NCBI RefSeq assembly: GCF_900091565.1 | Contig: NZ_FMCV01000001.1 | Coordinates: forward strand, 310,001 to 374,000 | Source: Micromonospora marina | Lineage (GTDB): Bacteria; Actinomycetota; Actinomycetes; Mycobacteriales; Micromonosporaceae | Length of the DNA: 64,000 bases | Reading direction: 5' to 3' | Part shown: positions 1 through 8,783 of the stretch, one piece after another | Numbering within the stretch: position 1 is the stretch's first letter | Layout: every line of letters starts with the position of its first letter | Position numbers and translations under genes: made by a program | The notes under the pieces: model-generated | What the model was told of the DNA's origin: nothing | Databases searched by the model: none | What the model saw: only the letters and a program-made list of their open reading frames with translations

Positions 1-34
1 CCATCAGGTCGAGGGCGGGGGCGTCGTCGGGCAT
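1..34 (-). CDS. 5' end of an unidentified gene, cut by window edge
   Basis: An ATG on the minus strand opens a frame reading MPDDAPALDLM and runs off the window. It lies 53 nt after tsaE in the same direction, so it is probably the next gene of the alr-hydrolase-tsaE operon. In actinomycetes tsaB or another small protein often follows tsaE, but eleven residues do not identify it. Confidence 0.35.
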   Translation of the reverse strand, partial: MPDDAPALDLM

Positions 35-87
35 CGGCAACCTTTCGCAGTCGTCCCCGGGACTCTAGGCAGCGGGTACGACAGCGC

Positions 88-570
88 TCAGCCGAGGGTG
101 GCCAGCCGGGCGGCCCAGTCGCCGCCGACCGGTTCCAGCGTGACCGCCCGGGTGTCGTCGTCGCGGCGGTCGATGCGTACCCGCAGATGCGCGTCGGCCA
201 GCTGCTCGACCATCCCCTCGCCCCACTCCACCACGGTGACCGCCTCGTCCACCGAGGCGTCCAGGTCGAGGTCGTCGATCTCCGCACGCGGGTCGGCGGC
301 CTCACCCAGGCGGTACGCGTCGGCGTGCACGAGCGTCACCCGGCCACCCCGCGCCGGGTCGGGCCGGTGCACCCGGGCGATGACGAAGGTGGGTGAGGTG
401 ATGTCCCCGCGTACGCCGAGGCCGGCGCCGATGCCCTGGGTCAGCGCCGTCTTGCCGGCCCCGAGCGGGCCGCTGAGCAGCAGCAGATCGCCCGCGCGCA
501 GCACCCCGGCCAGCCGCCGCCCGAACTCGTGGGTGTCCTCGACGGTCTTCAGCTCCACGACCACCGTCAT
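88..570 (-). CDS. tsaE: tRNA threonylcarbamoyladenosine biosynthesis ATPase TsaE
   Basis: TsaE is the ATPase that works with TsaB and TsaD to transfer the threonylcarbamoyl group to A37 of ANN-decoding tRNAs in the cytoplasm. The 160-residue protein has the family length. A P-loop GPLGAGKT has its Lys at residue 40, followed by the family segment SPTFVIAR, then HADAYRL and the late VEWGEG motif. The ATG start overlaps the stop of the upstream hydrolase by 4 nt (ATGA), implying translational coupling. The order alr-hydrolase-tsaE is common in actinomycetes. Confidence 0.95.
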   Translation of the reverse strand: MTVVVELKTVEDTHEFGRRLAGVLRAGDLLLLSGPLGAGKTALTQGIGAGLGVRGDITSPTFVIARVHRPDPARGGRVTLVHADAYRLGEAADPRAEIDDLDLDASVDEAVTVVEWGEGMVEQLADAHLRVRIDRRDDDTRAVTLEPVGGDWAARLATLG

Positions 571-1652
571 AGCGAGTCCAGGAACCTCTCCAGCGCCACG
601 TTCACCTCGTCGGCGTGCTCCAGCATCACCACGTGCCCACTGTCGTGGATCTTCACGAACTCGGCGTGCGGCAGCCGGCGGACGATCTCCTCGGAGTGCG
701 TCACCGGCGTGATCATGTCCTTGTCCCCCACGATCACCAGCACCGGCGTGCCCGCCAGCGCGGCCAGCGCCGGGAACCGGGAGTGGGTGGCGATCGTGCG
801 CAGGTAGCGGGTGACCGTGTCGGCCGAGGTGCGCGAGTTCATCATCTCGACGTACGACACCAGGGCCGGGCTCGGCTTCGAGGTGCCGAAGCCGTACTTG
901 CGGGTGAGCAGCCAGGCCACGTTCGAGGTCGACCGTCGCGCCCGGTCGATCACGGTGCCGCCGTACCGGGTGGCGTTGCTCATCATGTAGAGCACCGGCG
1001 AGCCGACGCGGCCGAGCAGCGCGGGTGCCACCAGCTTGGTCTCCGCCGCCAGACCGCCCGAGGTGGCCATCAGCACGGTGCCGACCACCCGGTCGCCGAA
1101 CATCTCCGGGTACAGCTCGGCCAACGCCATGATCGTCATGCCGCCCATGGAGTGCCCGACCAGCACCAGCGGGCCGTCCGGGGCCACCTCGTCGAGCACC
1201 CGGCGCAGCGTGTGGCCCAGCGCGGTCAGGTCGTACTCACCGCTCTCCAGCCGGCCGGAGCGGCCGTGCCCCGGCTGGTCGTACGCCACCACCCGGTGGT
1301 CGCCGCGCTCGGCGAGCCGCTTGCGCTGGAAGTGGAACGTGCCCATGTCCAGGCAGAAGCCGTGCACCAGCACCACCGTCGGGTGCCCGGTCACCGGACG
1401 GGTCGGTTCGACCACCTCCACGTGGATGTCGGTGCCGTCCGGCATCTCCAGCCGGTACGTCTCGTCGCTGCGCTGCTCGCCGAAGACCTCGTCGGCGTAC
1501 CGGTCGGCGGGGTCGTTCCTGAGCCGGCGGACCAGCACCCGCTCGCTGACCACGCCCGCCGCGAGCCCGGCGGCGGCCACACCGACGGCGGCGCCGACCA
1601 GCCCGGCCACCTTGCCGGCGGCGGTACGCGGTCGCGGCAACCGGACACTCAT
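567..1652 (-). CDS. alpha/beta fold hydrolase, probably membrane-anchored
   Basis: This 361-residue protein starts with a short basic stretch and one hydrophobic, Ala/Gly/Val-rich segment (about residues 14-38) that could be an uncleaved anchor. The alpha/beta hydrolase domain follows: an oxyanion-loop HGFCLD motif near residue 97, DQPGHGRS, and the nucleophile elbow GHSMGG near residue 167. The terminal GDKDMITP and SGHVVMLE segments supply the acid and His. The substrate cannot be told; esterase or lipase activity is the family default. It overlaps alr and tsaE by 4 nt on each side, so it is made from the same mRNA, but no role in wall or tRNA metabolism can be shown. Confidence 0.85.
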   Translation of the reverse strand: MSVRLPRPRTAAGKVAGLVGAAVGVAAAGLAAGVVSERVLVRRLRNDPADRYADEVFGEQRSDETYRLEMPDGTDIHVEVVEPTRPVTGHPTVVLVHGFCLDMGTFHFQRKRLAERGDHRVVAYDQPGHGRSGRLESGEYDLTALGHTLRRVLDEVAPDGPLVLVGHSMGGMTIMALAELYPEMFGDRVVGTVLMATSGGLAAETKLVAPALLGRVGSPVLYMMSNATRYGGTVIDRARRSTSNVAWLLTRKYGFGTSKPSPALVSYVEMMNSRTSADTVTRYLRTIATHSRFPALAALAGTPVLVIVGDKDMITPVTHSEEIVRRLPHAEFVKIHDSGHVVMLEHADEVNVALERFLDSL

Positions 1653-2767
1653 GCGCGCTCACCGTCGTAGACGCGGGGCACGCGCACGCCGCCGAAGCGG
1701 GTCACGATCTCGTAGTTGATGGTGCCGACCGCCTCGGCCCAGTCGTCGGCGGTGGGCTCGCCGTCCGCGCCGCCGCCGAACAGCGTCACCACGTCGCCGG
1801 CGGCCACCTCGTCGTCGCCGCAGTCGACCACGAACTGGTCCATGCAGACCCGGCCGGAGATGGTCCGGCGCTTGCCGGCGAGATGCACCGGCCCGGTGTT
1901 CGAGGCGTGCCGGGGCACCCCGTCGGCATAGCCGAGCGGCACCACCGCGAGGTTGGACTCCTGCTCGGTCAGGTAGGTGTGCCCGTAGGAGACGCCGGTG
2001 CCGGCCGCGACGCGCTTGGTGAGCATCACCCGGGCGCGGGCGGTCATGGCGGGTCGCAGACCGAACTGCTCGCCCGCCACCGGCGACAGGCCGTACACGG
2101 CGATGCCGGGGCGGACCAGGTCGAAGTGGGTGTCCGGCCGGGTGAGCGTGGCGGCCGAGTTGGCCAGGTGCCGGTAGCGCGGACGCAGCCCGGCGCGCGT
2201 CACCATCTCCAGCCCTTCCCGGAACACGGCGAGCTGGCGGTCGGTGGTGGGGTGGCCGGGCGAGTCCGCGTACACGAAGTGGCTCCACACGCCGACCACC
2301 TCGACCAGGCCGTCGGCCTGGGCCTTCGCGGCGGCCTCCAGCAGCGCCGGCCAGTCGGCGACGGTGGCGCCGCCCCGGGACAACCCGGTGTCGATCTTGA
2401 GGTGCAGCCGGGCCGGGCGGTCCGCCCGGCGGCTCGCAAGGGTCATCTCGTCGAGCTGGGCGAGGCTGGCGCAGCCGAGGTCGACGCCGACGGTGATCCC
2501 GTCGTGCAGTGGCAGGCCGGGGTCGAGCAGCCAGGCCAGCACCGGCGCGGTGATCCCCGCCTCGCGCAACCGCAGCGCCTCGTCAAGCGTGCAGACGCCG
2601 AGCTGGTCCGCCCCCGCGTCGAGCGCCGCGCGGGCGGCATGCGCCATGCCGTGGCCGTACCCGTCGGCCTTGACCACCGCCATCAGCTCGGCGCTGGTGC
2701 CGGCCCTGAGTCGGGTCACGTTCTCCCGGATCGCGTCCAGGTCGACGCGCACCTCCGACTGCCACAT
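1649..2767 (-). CDS. alr: alanine racemase
   Basis: PLP-dependent racemase converting L-Ala to D-Ala for peptidoglycan. The 372 residues match the usual length. The PLP lysine lies in VVKADGYGHG (Lys33), and the second catalytic residue, Tyr, is in the GVSYGHTYL segment of the C-terminal beta domain. VCMDQFVVD and the C-terminal YEIVTR motif are also typical. It appears to start the alr-hydrolase-tsaE operon. The ATG has no Shine-Dalgarno but has TAGGCT 6 nt upstream, so the message is probably leaderless. Confidence 0.96.
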   Translation of the reverse strand: MWQSEVRVDLDAIRENVTRLRAGTSAELMAVVKADGYGHGMAHAARAALDAGADQLGVCTLDEALRLREAGITAPVLAWLLDPGLPLHDGITVGVDLGCASLAQLDEMTLASRRADRPARLHLKIDTGLSRGGATVADWPALLEAAAKAQADGLVEVVGVWSHFVYADSPGHPTTDRQLAVFREGLEMVTRAGLRPRYRHLANSAATLTRPDTHFDLVRPGIAVYGLSPVAGEQFGLRPAMTARARVMLTKRVAAGTGVSYGHTYLTEQESNLAVVPLGYADGVPRHASNTGPVHLAGKRRTISGRVCMDQFVVDCGDDEVAAGDVVTLFGGGADGEPTADDWAEAVGTINYEIVTRFGGVRVPRVYDGERA

Positions 2768-2773
2768 GTCCCC

Positions 2774-2779
2774 AGCCTA
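2774..2779 (-). promoter_or_regulatory. candidate -10 element of alr (leaderless)
   Basis: TAGGCT on the minus strand, 6 nt before the alr ATG. This spacing places transcription start on or next to the A of the start codon. No ribosome-binding site lies in between. Confidence 0.55.
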
Positions 2780-2848
2780 CTTCCGTCAGTGATCATCAGC
2801 GCCGTGAGCCGGGCGGGCGGTGCCCGCCGCCACCCGCCGCCGGCCGGA

Positions 2849-4318
2849 TCAGGCCAGCCGGGCCAGTACCGGACGCAACGCCGCGGCCACGTCGGGCGCG
2901 GTCACCGGTCCGCCGCGCGCCGCCTCCCGGCCGGCCAGCCCGTGCAGGTACGCCGCCGCAGCCGCCGCCCGTTCCGGCGCGAGCCCGGCGGCGAGCAGCG
3001 AGCCGAGCAACCCGGCCAGCACGTCGCCGGTGCCACCGGTGGCGAGCACCGGGGTGCCGGTCGGGTTCACGTACGCGCGGCCGTCGGGCGTGCCGACGAC
3101 CGTCCGGTCGCCCTTGAGCAGCACCACAGCGTTCATCCAGGCGGCCAGCCGCAGCGCGGCGGCGACCCGGTCCTCCCCCGGCATCTCGCCGCAGAGCCGG
3201 GCGTACTCCCGGTCGTGCGGCGTCACCACGATCGGCGCGTCCCGGCCGCGCAGCCGGTCGGCCAGCTTGCCGTCGACGAGCAGCGTCAGGGCGTCCGCGT
3301 CGAGTACCACCGGCACCGGCGCGGCGAGCACCGCGCGCAGCTCGGCGGCGGACTCCTCGCCGGTGCCGAGCCCGGAGCCGCAGACCCACGCCTGCACCCG
3401 CCCCGCGTCGGCGACCCGGCCGGTGGCGATCACCGACGGGTGCTGGTGCAGCACCTCGTCCTTGGCGCTTCCGGCGTAGCGGACCAGGCCGGTGGGACCG
3501 GCGAGCGCCCCGGCGACCGAGAGCACGGCGGCCCCCGGGTACGTGGCCGAGCCGGTGGCCACCCCGACCACGCCCCGGGCGTACTTCTCCGACGACGCGC
3601 CCAGCGCCGGCCACCAGTCGGCCACGTCCGTCCGCTCGATCACCTGGAGCGCGGGCGTGCCGCGCAGCCACGGCGCCAGCCCGATGTCGACCAGTTCGAC
3701 CTCGCCGGCCAGTTCGGCGGCCGGACCGACGACAAGTGCGGGCTTGAGCGCGCCGAAGGCGACAGTCACGTCGGCGCGCACCGCCCGGGGCCGCCCGGCG
3801 TCGGTGAGCGGGACGTGACCGGTGTCGACGGCGACGCCGCTGGGCACGTCGACAGCGACCACGGTGGCGGGCGTGCCGTCGCGCCCGCGCTGCCCGGTCA
3901 GGCTCGCGGCCAGCTGCTCGGCCGTCTCCCGGAGCCCTCCGGTGCCGCCGATGCCCACGATGCCGTCGAGCACCAGGTCGACCACCGCGGGCGGCCGGTC
4001 GGCGACCCGCCCACCGGCGGCGCGCAGGGCGGCCAGGCTCTCGGCGTGCGCCCGGCCCGGCGTGAGCAGCAGCGCGGTCACCGCCGCGCCCCGGCGGGCC
4101 AGGTGCGCGGCCGCGAACAGGGCGTCGCCGCCGTTGTCGCCGGACCCGGCGAGCACCAGCACCCGGGCGCCGTAGACGCCGCCCCGGCCGGCGAGCAGCA
4201 ACGCGCAGCGGCGGGCCAGCCCGGCGGCGGCCCGCTGCATGAGCGCACCGGCCGGAAGGGTGGCCATCAGGCCCGCTTCCGCCGCGCGGACGTCGGCGAC
4301 CCGCCACACCTGTTTCAT
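2849..4318 (-). CDS. nnr: bifunctional NAD(P)H-hydrate epimerase / ADP-dependent NAD(P)H-hydrate dehydratase
   Basis: Repairs damaged (hydrated) NADH and NADPH. The N-terminal YjeF_N half carries GSGDNGGDAL, the epimerase nucleotide-binding loop. The C-terminal ribokinase-like half carries NPTGTPVLATGGTGDVLAG, the signature of the ADP-dependent dehydratase. The chosen ATG (MKQVWRVADV) has GGGGTGGGG just upstream and gives 489 residues. An in-frame ATG 39 nt earlier lacks a good ribosome site. It lies 81 nt upstream of alr in the same direction, and its promoter region is shared with the divergent EspC-like gene, where a DnaA-box inverted repeat sits. Confidence 0.93.
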   Translation of the reverse strand: MKQVWRVADVRAAEAGLMATLPAGALMQRAAAGLARRCALLLAGRGGVYGARVLVLAGSGDNGGDALFAAAHLARRGAAVTALLLTPGRAHAESLAALRAAGGRVADRPPAVVDLVLDGIVGIGGTGGLRETAEQLAASLTGQRGRDGTPATVVAVDVPSGVAVDTGHVPLTDAGRPRAVRADVTVAFGALKPALVVGPAAELAGEVELVDIGLAPWLRGTPALQVIERTDVADWWPALGASSEKYARGVVGVATGSATYPGAAVLSVAGALAGPTGLVRYAGSAKDEVLHQHPSVIATGRVADAGRVQAWVCGSGLGTGEESAAELRAVLAAPVPVVLDADALTLLVDGKLADRLRGRDAPIVVTPHDREYARLCGEMPGEDRVAAALRLAAWMNAVVLLKGDRTVVGTPDGRAYVNPTGTPVLATGGTGDVLAGLLGSLLAAGLAPERAAAAAAYLHGLAGREAARGGPVTAPDVAAALRPVLARLA

Positions 4319-4425
4319 GCCACCCCACCCCGCTCGTCGCGCCGGCTCAGCATCCACTTCGCGGCTCCCCCGATCACGGCCTCACCCTACCGGCGGTACA
4401 CGCCCGGGACCGGCTCGCAGACAGT

Positions 4426-4458
4426 CCCTGTGGACAACCCGGCACGTTGTCCACAGGG
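4426..4458. promoter_or_regulatory. perfect inverted repeat made of two DnaA-box-like sequences
   Basis: Two 13-nt arms, CCCTGTGGACAAC and GTTGTCCACAGGG, are perfect reverse complements around a 7-nt centre. Each contains TTGTCCACA, the 9-mer known as the preferred DnaA box in high-GC actinomycetes. The element lies in the divergent nnr / EspC-like promoter region, about 27 bp upstream of a possible -10 (TAGCGT, 4485-4490) for the plus-strand gene. It may bind DnaA as a transcription or titration site, or a different dimeric regulator. Confidence 0.6.
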
Positions 4459-4534
4459 GTCGGCGGCCGCCGTCGGGTACCGCCTAGCGTCCCGGTTCCG
4501 GGGCCGGCCGGTGGCGCCGGGCGAGGGAGGGCAC

Positions 4535-4837
4535 ATGGTGGAGAGACCGTTCGACGTCGACCCGGAGCTGCTGCGATCGGTGGCGCGCGAGCTGGCCGAC
4601 GACGCGTACCGGCTGGCCTGCGGGCCGGGCGCGGCACCGGAGTCGTTGCTGGTGGCGGCGCCGGACGGCTGGCGGTCCGCGGTGGCGCTGGCCGACCTGG
4701 AGTCGGCCGTGCGGCGCTGGTCCGGCGCGCTCGGTGCCCGGGTGGCCGACACCGCGCAGGCGTTGCGCCACGGGGCGGACGGCTACGAGGCGGTGGACGA
4801 ACGCGCCGCCCGCCGCCTCACCGGGGTACTCCGGTGA
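4535..4837 (+). CDS. EspC/WXG100-like small helical protein, possible type VII secretion partner
   Basis: This 100-residue protein has no signal peptide or membrane segment and is almost wholly predicted helix: an N-terminal FDVDPELLRSVARELADD helix, a GWRS turn in the middle in place of WXG, and a second helix with VADTAQALRHGADGY. That pattern resembles EspC/ESX-target proteins more than classical ESAT-6. The ATG follows GAGGGAGG. Its stop overlaps the GTG of the DUF1023 gene, so the two are co-translated. No EccC, EccD or MycP genes are in the window, so secretion is inferred only from family style. Confidence 0.6.
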   Translation: MVERPFDVDPELLRSVARELADDAYRLACGPGAAPESLLVAAPDGWRSAVALADLESAVRRWSGALGARVADTAQALRHGADGYEAVDERAARRLTGVLR

Positions 4838-6504
4838 GCAGCGGTGCCCCCGGGCAGCCCGTGCCAGGCCCCGGAGGGCCCGGCGGGCGGTCCGGCGGCG
4901 GCCCCGCGGACGTGCCGGTCGGCTACGCGCAGCTCTGGCGGGCCGATCCGGGCGCCTGGCCGGCCGCCGGTACGGCGTGGCGGGGCCTCGCCGGGCCGGT
5001 ACGGCAGCGCGCCGACGCGCTGACCGCCCGGATCGGCGGGCTCCGGCCCGGGTGGTCGGGCGCGGCCTCGACTGCCGCCCGGCGGCGCATCGAGGACCTG
5101 CGCACCGACCTCACCGACGTGCTGCCCGCGCTGGTCGAGGTCGACCAGGTGCTCGCCGAGTTCGGCGCCCGGCTGGGCACGGCGAAGGCCCGGCTCGGTG
5201 CCGAGGTGGCCCGCGCCGAGTCCGGTGGCCTGCTCGTCGACCGCACCGGCGCGGTCCGGCCCGACCCGGCGCGGCCGGTGGCGCAGACCGGACCGGCGGT
5301 GGTCCAGGCGCACGCCGCGATCCAGGGCGCGCTGACGCTCGCCGGTGCCGCCGACCGGGAGGCGGCCGGAAGGCTGGCGGAGCTGACCACCGCTGCGGTA
5401 CGCGGCTGGGTGAGCGTCCCGCCCGCGTGGCGGCCCGGGGCCGGCGCCGGACCGGCCGAGGTGAGCCGCTGGTGGGCCGGACTGAACGCGGCCGAACGGC
5501 GCTGGCTGGTGGGACGGGAACCGGGCCGGATCGGACGCCTCGACGGGCTTCCGGCCGCCGCCCGGGACCAGGCGAACCGGCTGCTGCTCGGCGACCGGCG
5601 GGAGCAGTTGCTCGCGCGGCGGCTCGCGCTGCTGCACCCGCTTCCGGCCGGGCCGCTGGAGGCGTCCCGGCGGGTCCGGCTCGCCGCCGTCGAGGCGGCG
5701 TTGCGCGGGCTGGACGGGCTCGGCGATCGGCTGGCCGCGGGCGGGGCGCCCCGGGCGTACCTGCTGGGGCTGGACCCGGCCGGCGACGGCCGCGCGGTGG
5801 TGGCGCTCGGCAACCCGGACCGCGCCGCCTCGGTGCTCACCTACGTCCCGGGCATGACCTCGGATCTCGCCGACGCGCCGGCCGAGCTGGGCCGGGCGGC
5901 GCGGGTGTGGCAGCGGTGCGCGGCGCTCGGGCCGGGCGAGGAGACGGCGGCGGTGCTCTGGCTGGACTACGACGCGCCCGACTTCCTCACCGAGGCGGCC
6001 GGCACCCGGCAGGCCGCGGACGCGGGCCCGGCACTGCACCGGTTCCAGGACGGGCTGCGGGCCGCGCACGAGGGCCCACCGGCCCGGCAGACCGTGCTCG
6101 GGCACAGCTACGGCTCGCTCGTGGTCGGCACCGCCGCGCGCGACCACGGGCTGGGCGCCGATGCGCTGGTCTTCGTCGGCTCGCCGGGGGTGGGCGTGGA
6201 CCACGCCGCCGACCTGCGCATGCCCGCCGGTCAGGTCTGGTCGTCGACCGCGCCGGACGACGTGATCCGGCTGGCCCGGCCGCCGGACGAGCTGGCCCGC
6301 CGCGCCCTGCTCGCGGGTACGCCGCTCGGTCCGGCGCTCGCCGTGCTCGACCCGCACGGCGAGCGGCTCTGGTTCGGCGCCGACCCGAGCGCGCCGGGCT
6401 TCGGCGGGAGGCGCTTCCCGAGCGCTCCGCACGGCCACACCGGCTACTGGGATCCCGGCAACCCGGCGCTGGACGGCATGGCGCGGATCGTGCTGGGCCG
6501 ATGA
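4834..6504 (+). CDS. DUF1023 alpha/beta hydrolase with N-terminal WXG100-like helical region
   Basis: The GTG start overlaps the preceding stop (GTGA) and gives 556 residues. The first part is Pro/Gly-rich, then a helical region of about 200 residues contains a WSG turn and heptad-like ADALTARI and LVEVDQVLAEF stretches. A DUF1023 hydrolase domain follows, with LTYVPGMTSDL, the nucleophile elbow VLGHSYGSLV and FVGSPGVG, ending in GHTGYWDPGN. Similar EspC-like plus DUF1023 pairs are widespread in actinomycetes and are thought to be linked to type VII secretion. Substrate unknown. A strong hairpin terminator follows. Confidence 0.75.
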   Translation: MSSGAPGQPVPGPGGPGGRSGGGPADVPVGYAQLWRADPGAWPAAGTAWRGLAGPVRQRADALTARIGGLRPGWSGAASTAARRRIEDLRTDLTDVLPALVEVDQVLAEFGARLGTAKARLGAEVARAESGGLLVDRTGAVRPDPARPVAQTGPAVVQAHAAIQGALTLAGAADREAAGRLAELTTAAVRGWVSVPPAWRPGAGAGPAEVSRWWAGLNAAERRWLVGREPGRIGRLDGLPAAARDQANRLLLGDRREQLLARRLALLHPLPAGPLEASRRVRLAAVEAALRGLDGLGDRLAAGGAPRAYLLGLDPAGDGRAVVALGNPDRAASVLTYVPGMTSDLADAPAELGRAARVWQRCAALGPGEETAAVLWLDYDAPDFLTEAAGTRQAADAGPALHRFQDGLRAAHEGPPARQTVLGHSYGSLVVGTAARDHGLGADALVFVGSPGVGVDHAADLRMPAGQVWSSTAPDDVIRLARPPDELARRALLAGTPLGPALAVLDPHGERLWFGADPSAPGFGGRRFPSAPHGHTGYWDPGNPALDGMARIVLGR

Positions 6505-6578
6505 CCCGCCACCCGTGGCCTTCCGGCGGCCGGCCACGCCCGTCCGGCGGTCGCCCGCGAGGCGGGCCGGAGACGACG

Positions 6579-6613
6579 CGGTCCCTCCGCCCGGTGGACG
6601 GGCGGAGGGACCG
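6579..6613. terminator. bidirectional hairpin terminator, 15-bp perfect stem
   Basis: CGGTCCCTCCGCCCG pairs perfectly with CGGGCGGAGGGACCG across a 5-nt loop. It lies between the convergent DUF1023 gene and glmS, 13 nt from the glmS stop. There is no T-tract, as is usual for actinomycete intrinsic terminators. Confidence 0.8.
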
Positions 6614-6626
6614 TGGACGGGATCCG

Positions 6627-8540
6627 CTACTCGACGGTGACCGACTTGGCCAGGTTCCGGGGCTGGTCGACGTCGTGTCCGCGGGCGGCGGCGATCTCCG
6701 CGGCCAGCACCTGCAACGGCACTGTGGTCACCAGCGGCGCCAGCAGCGTCGGCGTACGCGGCACGTAGATCAGATGGTCGGCGTAGCGGACCACCGCCTG
6801 GTCGCCCTCCTCGGCGATCACGATGGTGCGGGCGCCGCGGGCGCGGACCTCCTGGATGTTGGAGACGACCTTGTCGTGCAGCATGCCCCGGCCCACCGGG
6901 GAGGGCACGATGCAGATCACCGGGGTGCCCTGGTCGATCAGCGAGATCGGGCCGTGCTTCAGCTCGCCGGCGGCGAAGCCCTCGGCGTGCATGTACGCCA
7001 GCTCCTTGAGCTTCAGCGCACCCTCCAGCGCCACCGGGTAGCCCACGTGCCGGCCGATGAACAGCACCGTCGGCTCGGACTTCAGCTCGCGGCCCAGCTC
7101 ACGGACCGGCTCGATCCGGTCCAGCAGCTCCCGCAGCTTGCCCGGCATCTCCTGGAGCTGGGCCACCACCGCGCCCACCTCGTCGGCGAACTTGATGCCG
7201 CGCACCTGGGCCAGGTGCAGGCCGATCAGGTAGCAGGCGACGACCTGGGTGAGGAACGCCTTGGTGGAGGCGACAGCGATCTCCGGGCCGCCGTGGGTGT
7301 AGAGCACCGCGTCGGACTCACGCGGGATGGTCGAGCCGTTGGTGTTGCAGATCGCCAGCACGCGGGCCTTTTGCTCCTTGGCGTGGCGCAGCGCCATCAG
7401 CGTGTCCATGGTCTCGCCGGACTGCGAGATCACCACGATCAGCGTGGACCGGTCCAGCACCGGGTCGCGGTAGCGGAACTCACTGGCCAGCTCCACCTCG
7501 CAGGGGATGCGGGTCCAGTGTTCGATGGCGTACTTGGCGACCAGGCCGGCGTGGTACGAGGTGCCGCAGGCGACGATGAAGATCTTGTCGACGTCGCGCA
7601 GGTCCTGCTCGCTGAGGCGGACCTCGTCGAGGGCGATCTCGCCGGTCTCGGTGAGCCGGCCCAGCAGCGTGTCGGCGATGGCCTGCGGCTGCTCCTCGAT
7701 CTCCTTGAGCATGAACCAGTCGTAGCCGCCCTTCTCGGCGGCCGACGAGTCCCAGTCGATGTGGAAGTCGGTGCCGCTCGCCGGCTGACCGTGGAAGTCG
7801 GTGATGTCGATGCTGTCCGGGGTGATCAGGACGATCTGGTCCTGCCCCAGCTCGACCGCGTCCCGGGTGTGCTCGATGAACGCGGCGACGTCGCTGGCCA
7901 GGTAGTTCTCGCCGTCGCCCCGGCCGACCACCAGCGGCGAGTTGCGCCGGGCGCCGACCACCGCGCCGGGGATGCCGGCGTCGACGGCGAGCAGCGTGAA
8001 CGCGCCCTCCAGGCGGGCGCAGACCACGCGCATGGCGGCGGCGAGGAGCTGCGGGCTGTCGGTCTCACCGGCCGAGCGCAGGTCGGCCAGCGCGCGCGCG
8101 ATCAGATGCGCCGCGCACTCGGTGTCGGTGTCGCTGGCGAACTCGACGCCCTCGTCCTCCAGTTCGGCGCGCAGCTTCGCGAAGTTCTCGATGATGCCGT
8201 TGTGGATCACCGCGACGCGGCCGTCCGGGGAGAGGTGCGGGTGGGCGTTGCGGTCGGTCGGGCCGCCGTGCGTGGCCCACCGGGTGTGGCCGATGCCGGT
8301 GGTGCCGTCGCCGATGCCGATCGGGCTGGCGGCGCAGTCGTCGGGGTTGTCGGCCGCCCGCTCGGAGAGGACCTTCTCCAGGTTCGCGAGCTTGCCGGCC
8401 TTCTTCTCGGTCAGCAGCTCGTCCTCGCAGACCACGGCGACACCGGCCGAGTCGTAGCCGCGGTATTCGAGACGCCGCAGTCCGTCAAGCACGATGCCGA
8501 GTGCCGGGCGCGCACCGGCGTAACCCACGATTCCACACAT
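6627..8540 (-). CDS. glmS: glutamine--fructose-6-phosphate aminotransferase (isomerizing)
   Basis: Makes glucosamine-6-phosphate, the first step towards UDP-GlcNAc for peptidoglycan. The 637 residues are slightly longer than the usual ~610. Cys2 of MCGIVGYAG is the amidotransferase nucleophile, and RWATHGGPTDRNAHPH and NGIIENF complete the N-terminal glutaminase domain. Two SIS domains follow (CGTSYHAG, SQSGETMDT, EGALKLKELAYMHAE), ending in LAKSVTVE. No glmS ribozyme is seen upstream. TAGGCT lies 7 nt before the ATG and no Shine-Dalgarno is present, so it is probably leaderless. GlmM is encoded 2.6 kb away. Confidence 0.97.
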   Translation of the reverse strand: MCGIVGYAGARPALGIVLDGLRRLEYRGYDSAGVAVVCEDELLTEKKAGKLANLEKVLSERAADNPDDCAASPIGIGDGTTGIGHTRWATHGGPTDRNAHPHLSPDGRVAVIHNGIIENFAKLRAELEDEGVEFASDTDTECAAHLIARALADLRSAGETDSPQLLAAAMRVVCARLEGAFTLLAVDAGIPGAVVGARRNSPLVVGRGDGENYLASDVAAFIEHTRDAVELGQDQIVLITPDSIDITDFHGQPASGTDFHIDWDSSAAEKGGYDWFMLKEIEEQPQAIADTLLGRLTETGEIALDEVRLSEQDLRDVDKIFIVACGTSYHAGLVAKYAIEHWTRIPCEVELASEFRYRDPVLDRSTLIVVISQSGETMDTLMALRHAKEQKARVLAICNTNGSTIPRESDAVLYTHGGPEIAVASTKAFLTQVVACYLIGLHLAQVRGIKFADEVGAVVAQLQEMPGKLRELLDRIEPVRELGRELKSEPTVLFIGRHVGYPVALEGALKLKELAYMHAEGFAAGELKHGPISLIDQGTPVICIVPSPVGRGMLHDKVVSNIQEVRARGARTIVIAEEGDQAVVRYADHLIYVPRTPTLLAPLVTTVPLQVLAAEIAAARGHDVDQPRNLAKSVTVE

Positions 8541-8547
8541 GGTCCGC

Positions 8548-8553
8548 AGCCTA
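8548..8553 (-). promoter_or_regulatory. candidate -10 element of glmS (leaderless)
   Basis: TAGGCT on the minus strand, exactly 7 nt before the glmS ATG, with no ribosome-binding site in between. Confidence 0.55.
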
Positions 8554-8783
8554 GCCGAGTTTCGCTCATCGCGCGTGCTCGGAAAGCCGGTTAACGATCA
8601 CTGAATTTGAGCGAACCGAGCACGTACGTCGTTCCGCCCGTCCGGACCGGTTCGGGACGCGGCACGCGGACCGCCGGCCGGGACCGCGCAGCCGACCACC
8701 ACCGCCTACATTGAGGCCGGGTGCCGTCCCCCCGGGCCCACCGTTCCGCGGTCGTCCGCGCCGTACCCCTGTGAGCTGACCTG

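Noticed and set aside
4426..4458. Chromosomal replication origin
   Set aside because: Only two boxes, no AT-rich unwinding region and no dnaA, dnaN or gyr genes.
1883..4534. A very long plus-strand open frame running into the EspC-like gene
   Set aside because: It is the mirror of alr and nnr on the other strand, rich in Arg/Gly/Pro/His, and only its last 100 codons (from 4535) have a ribosome site and normal composition.
4734..8594. 1286-codon plus-strand frame
   Set aside because: It is a shadow of the DUF1023 gene and antisense to glmS; composition is not protein-like.
8541..8783. glmS ribozyme
   Set aside because: That element is known from Firmicutes; the glmS mRNA here appears leaderless and no matching fold was seen.
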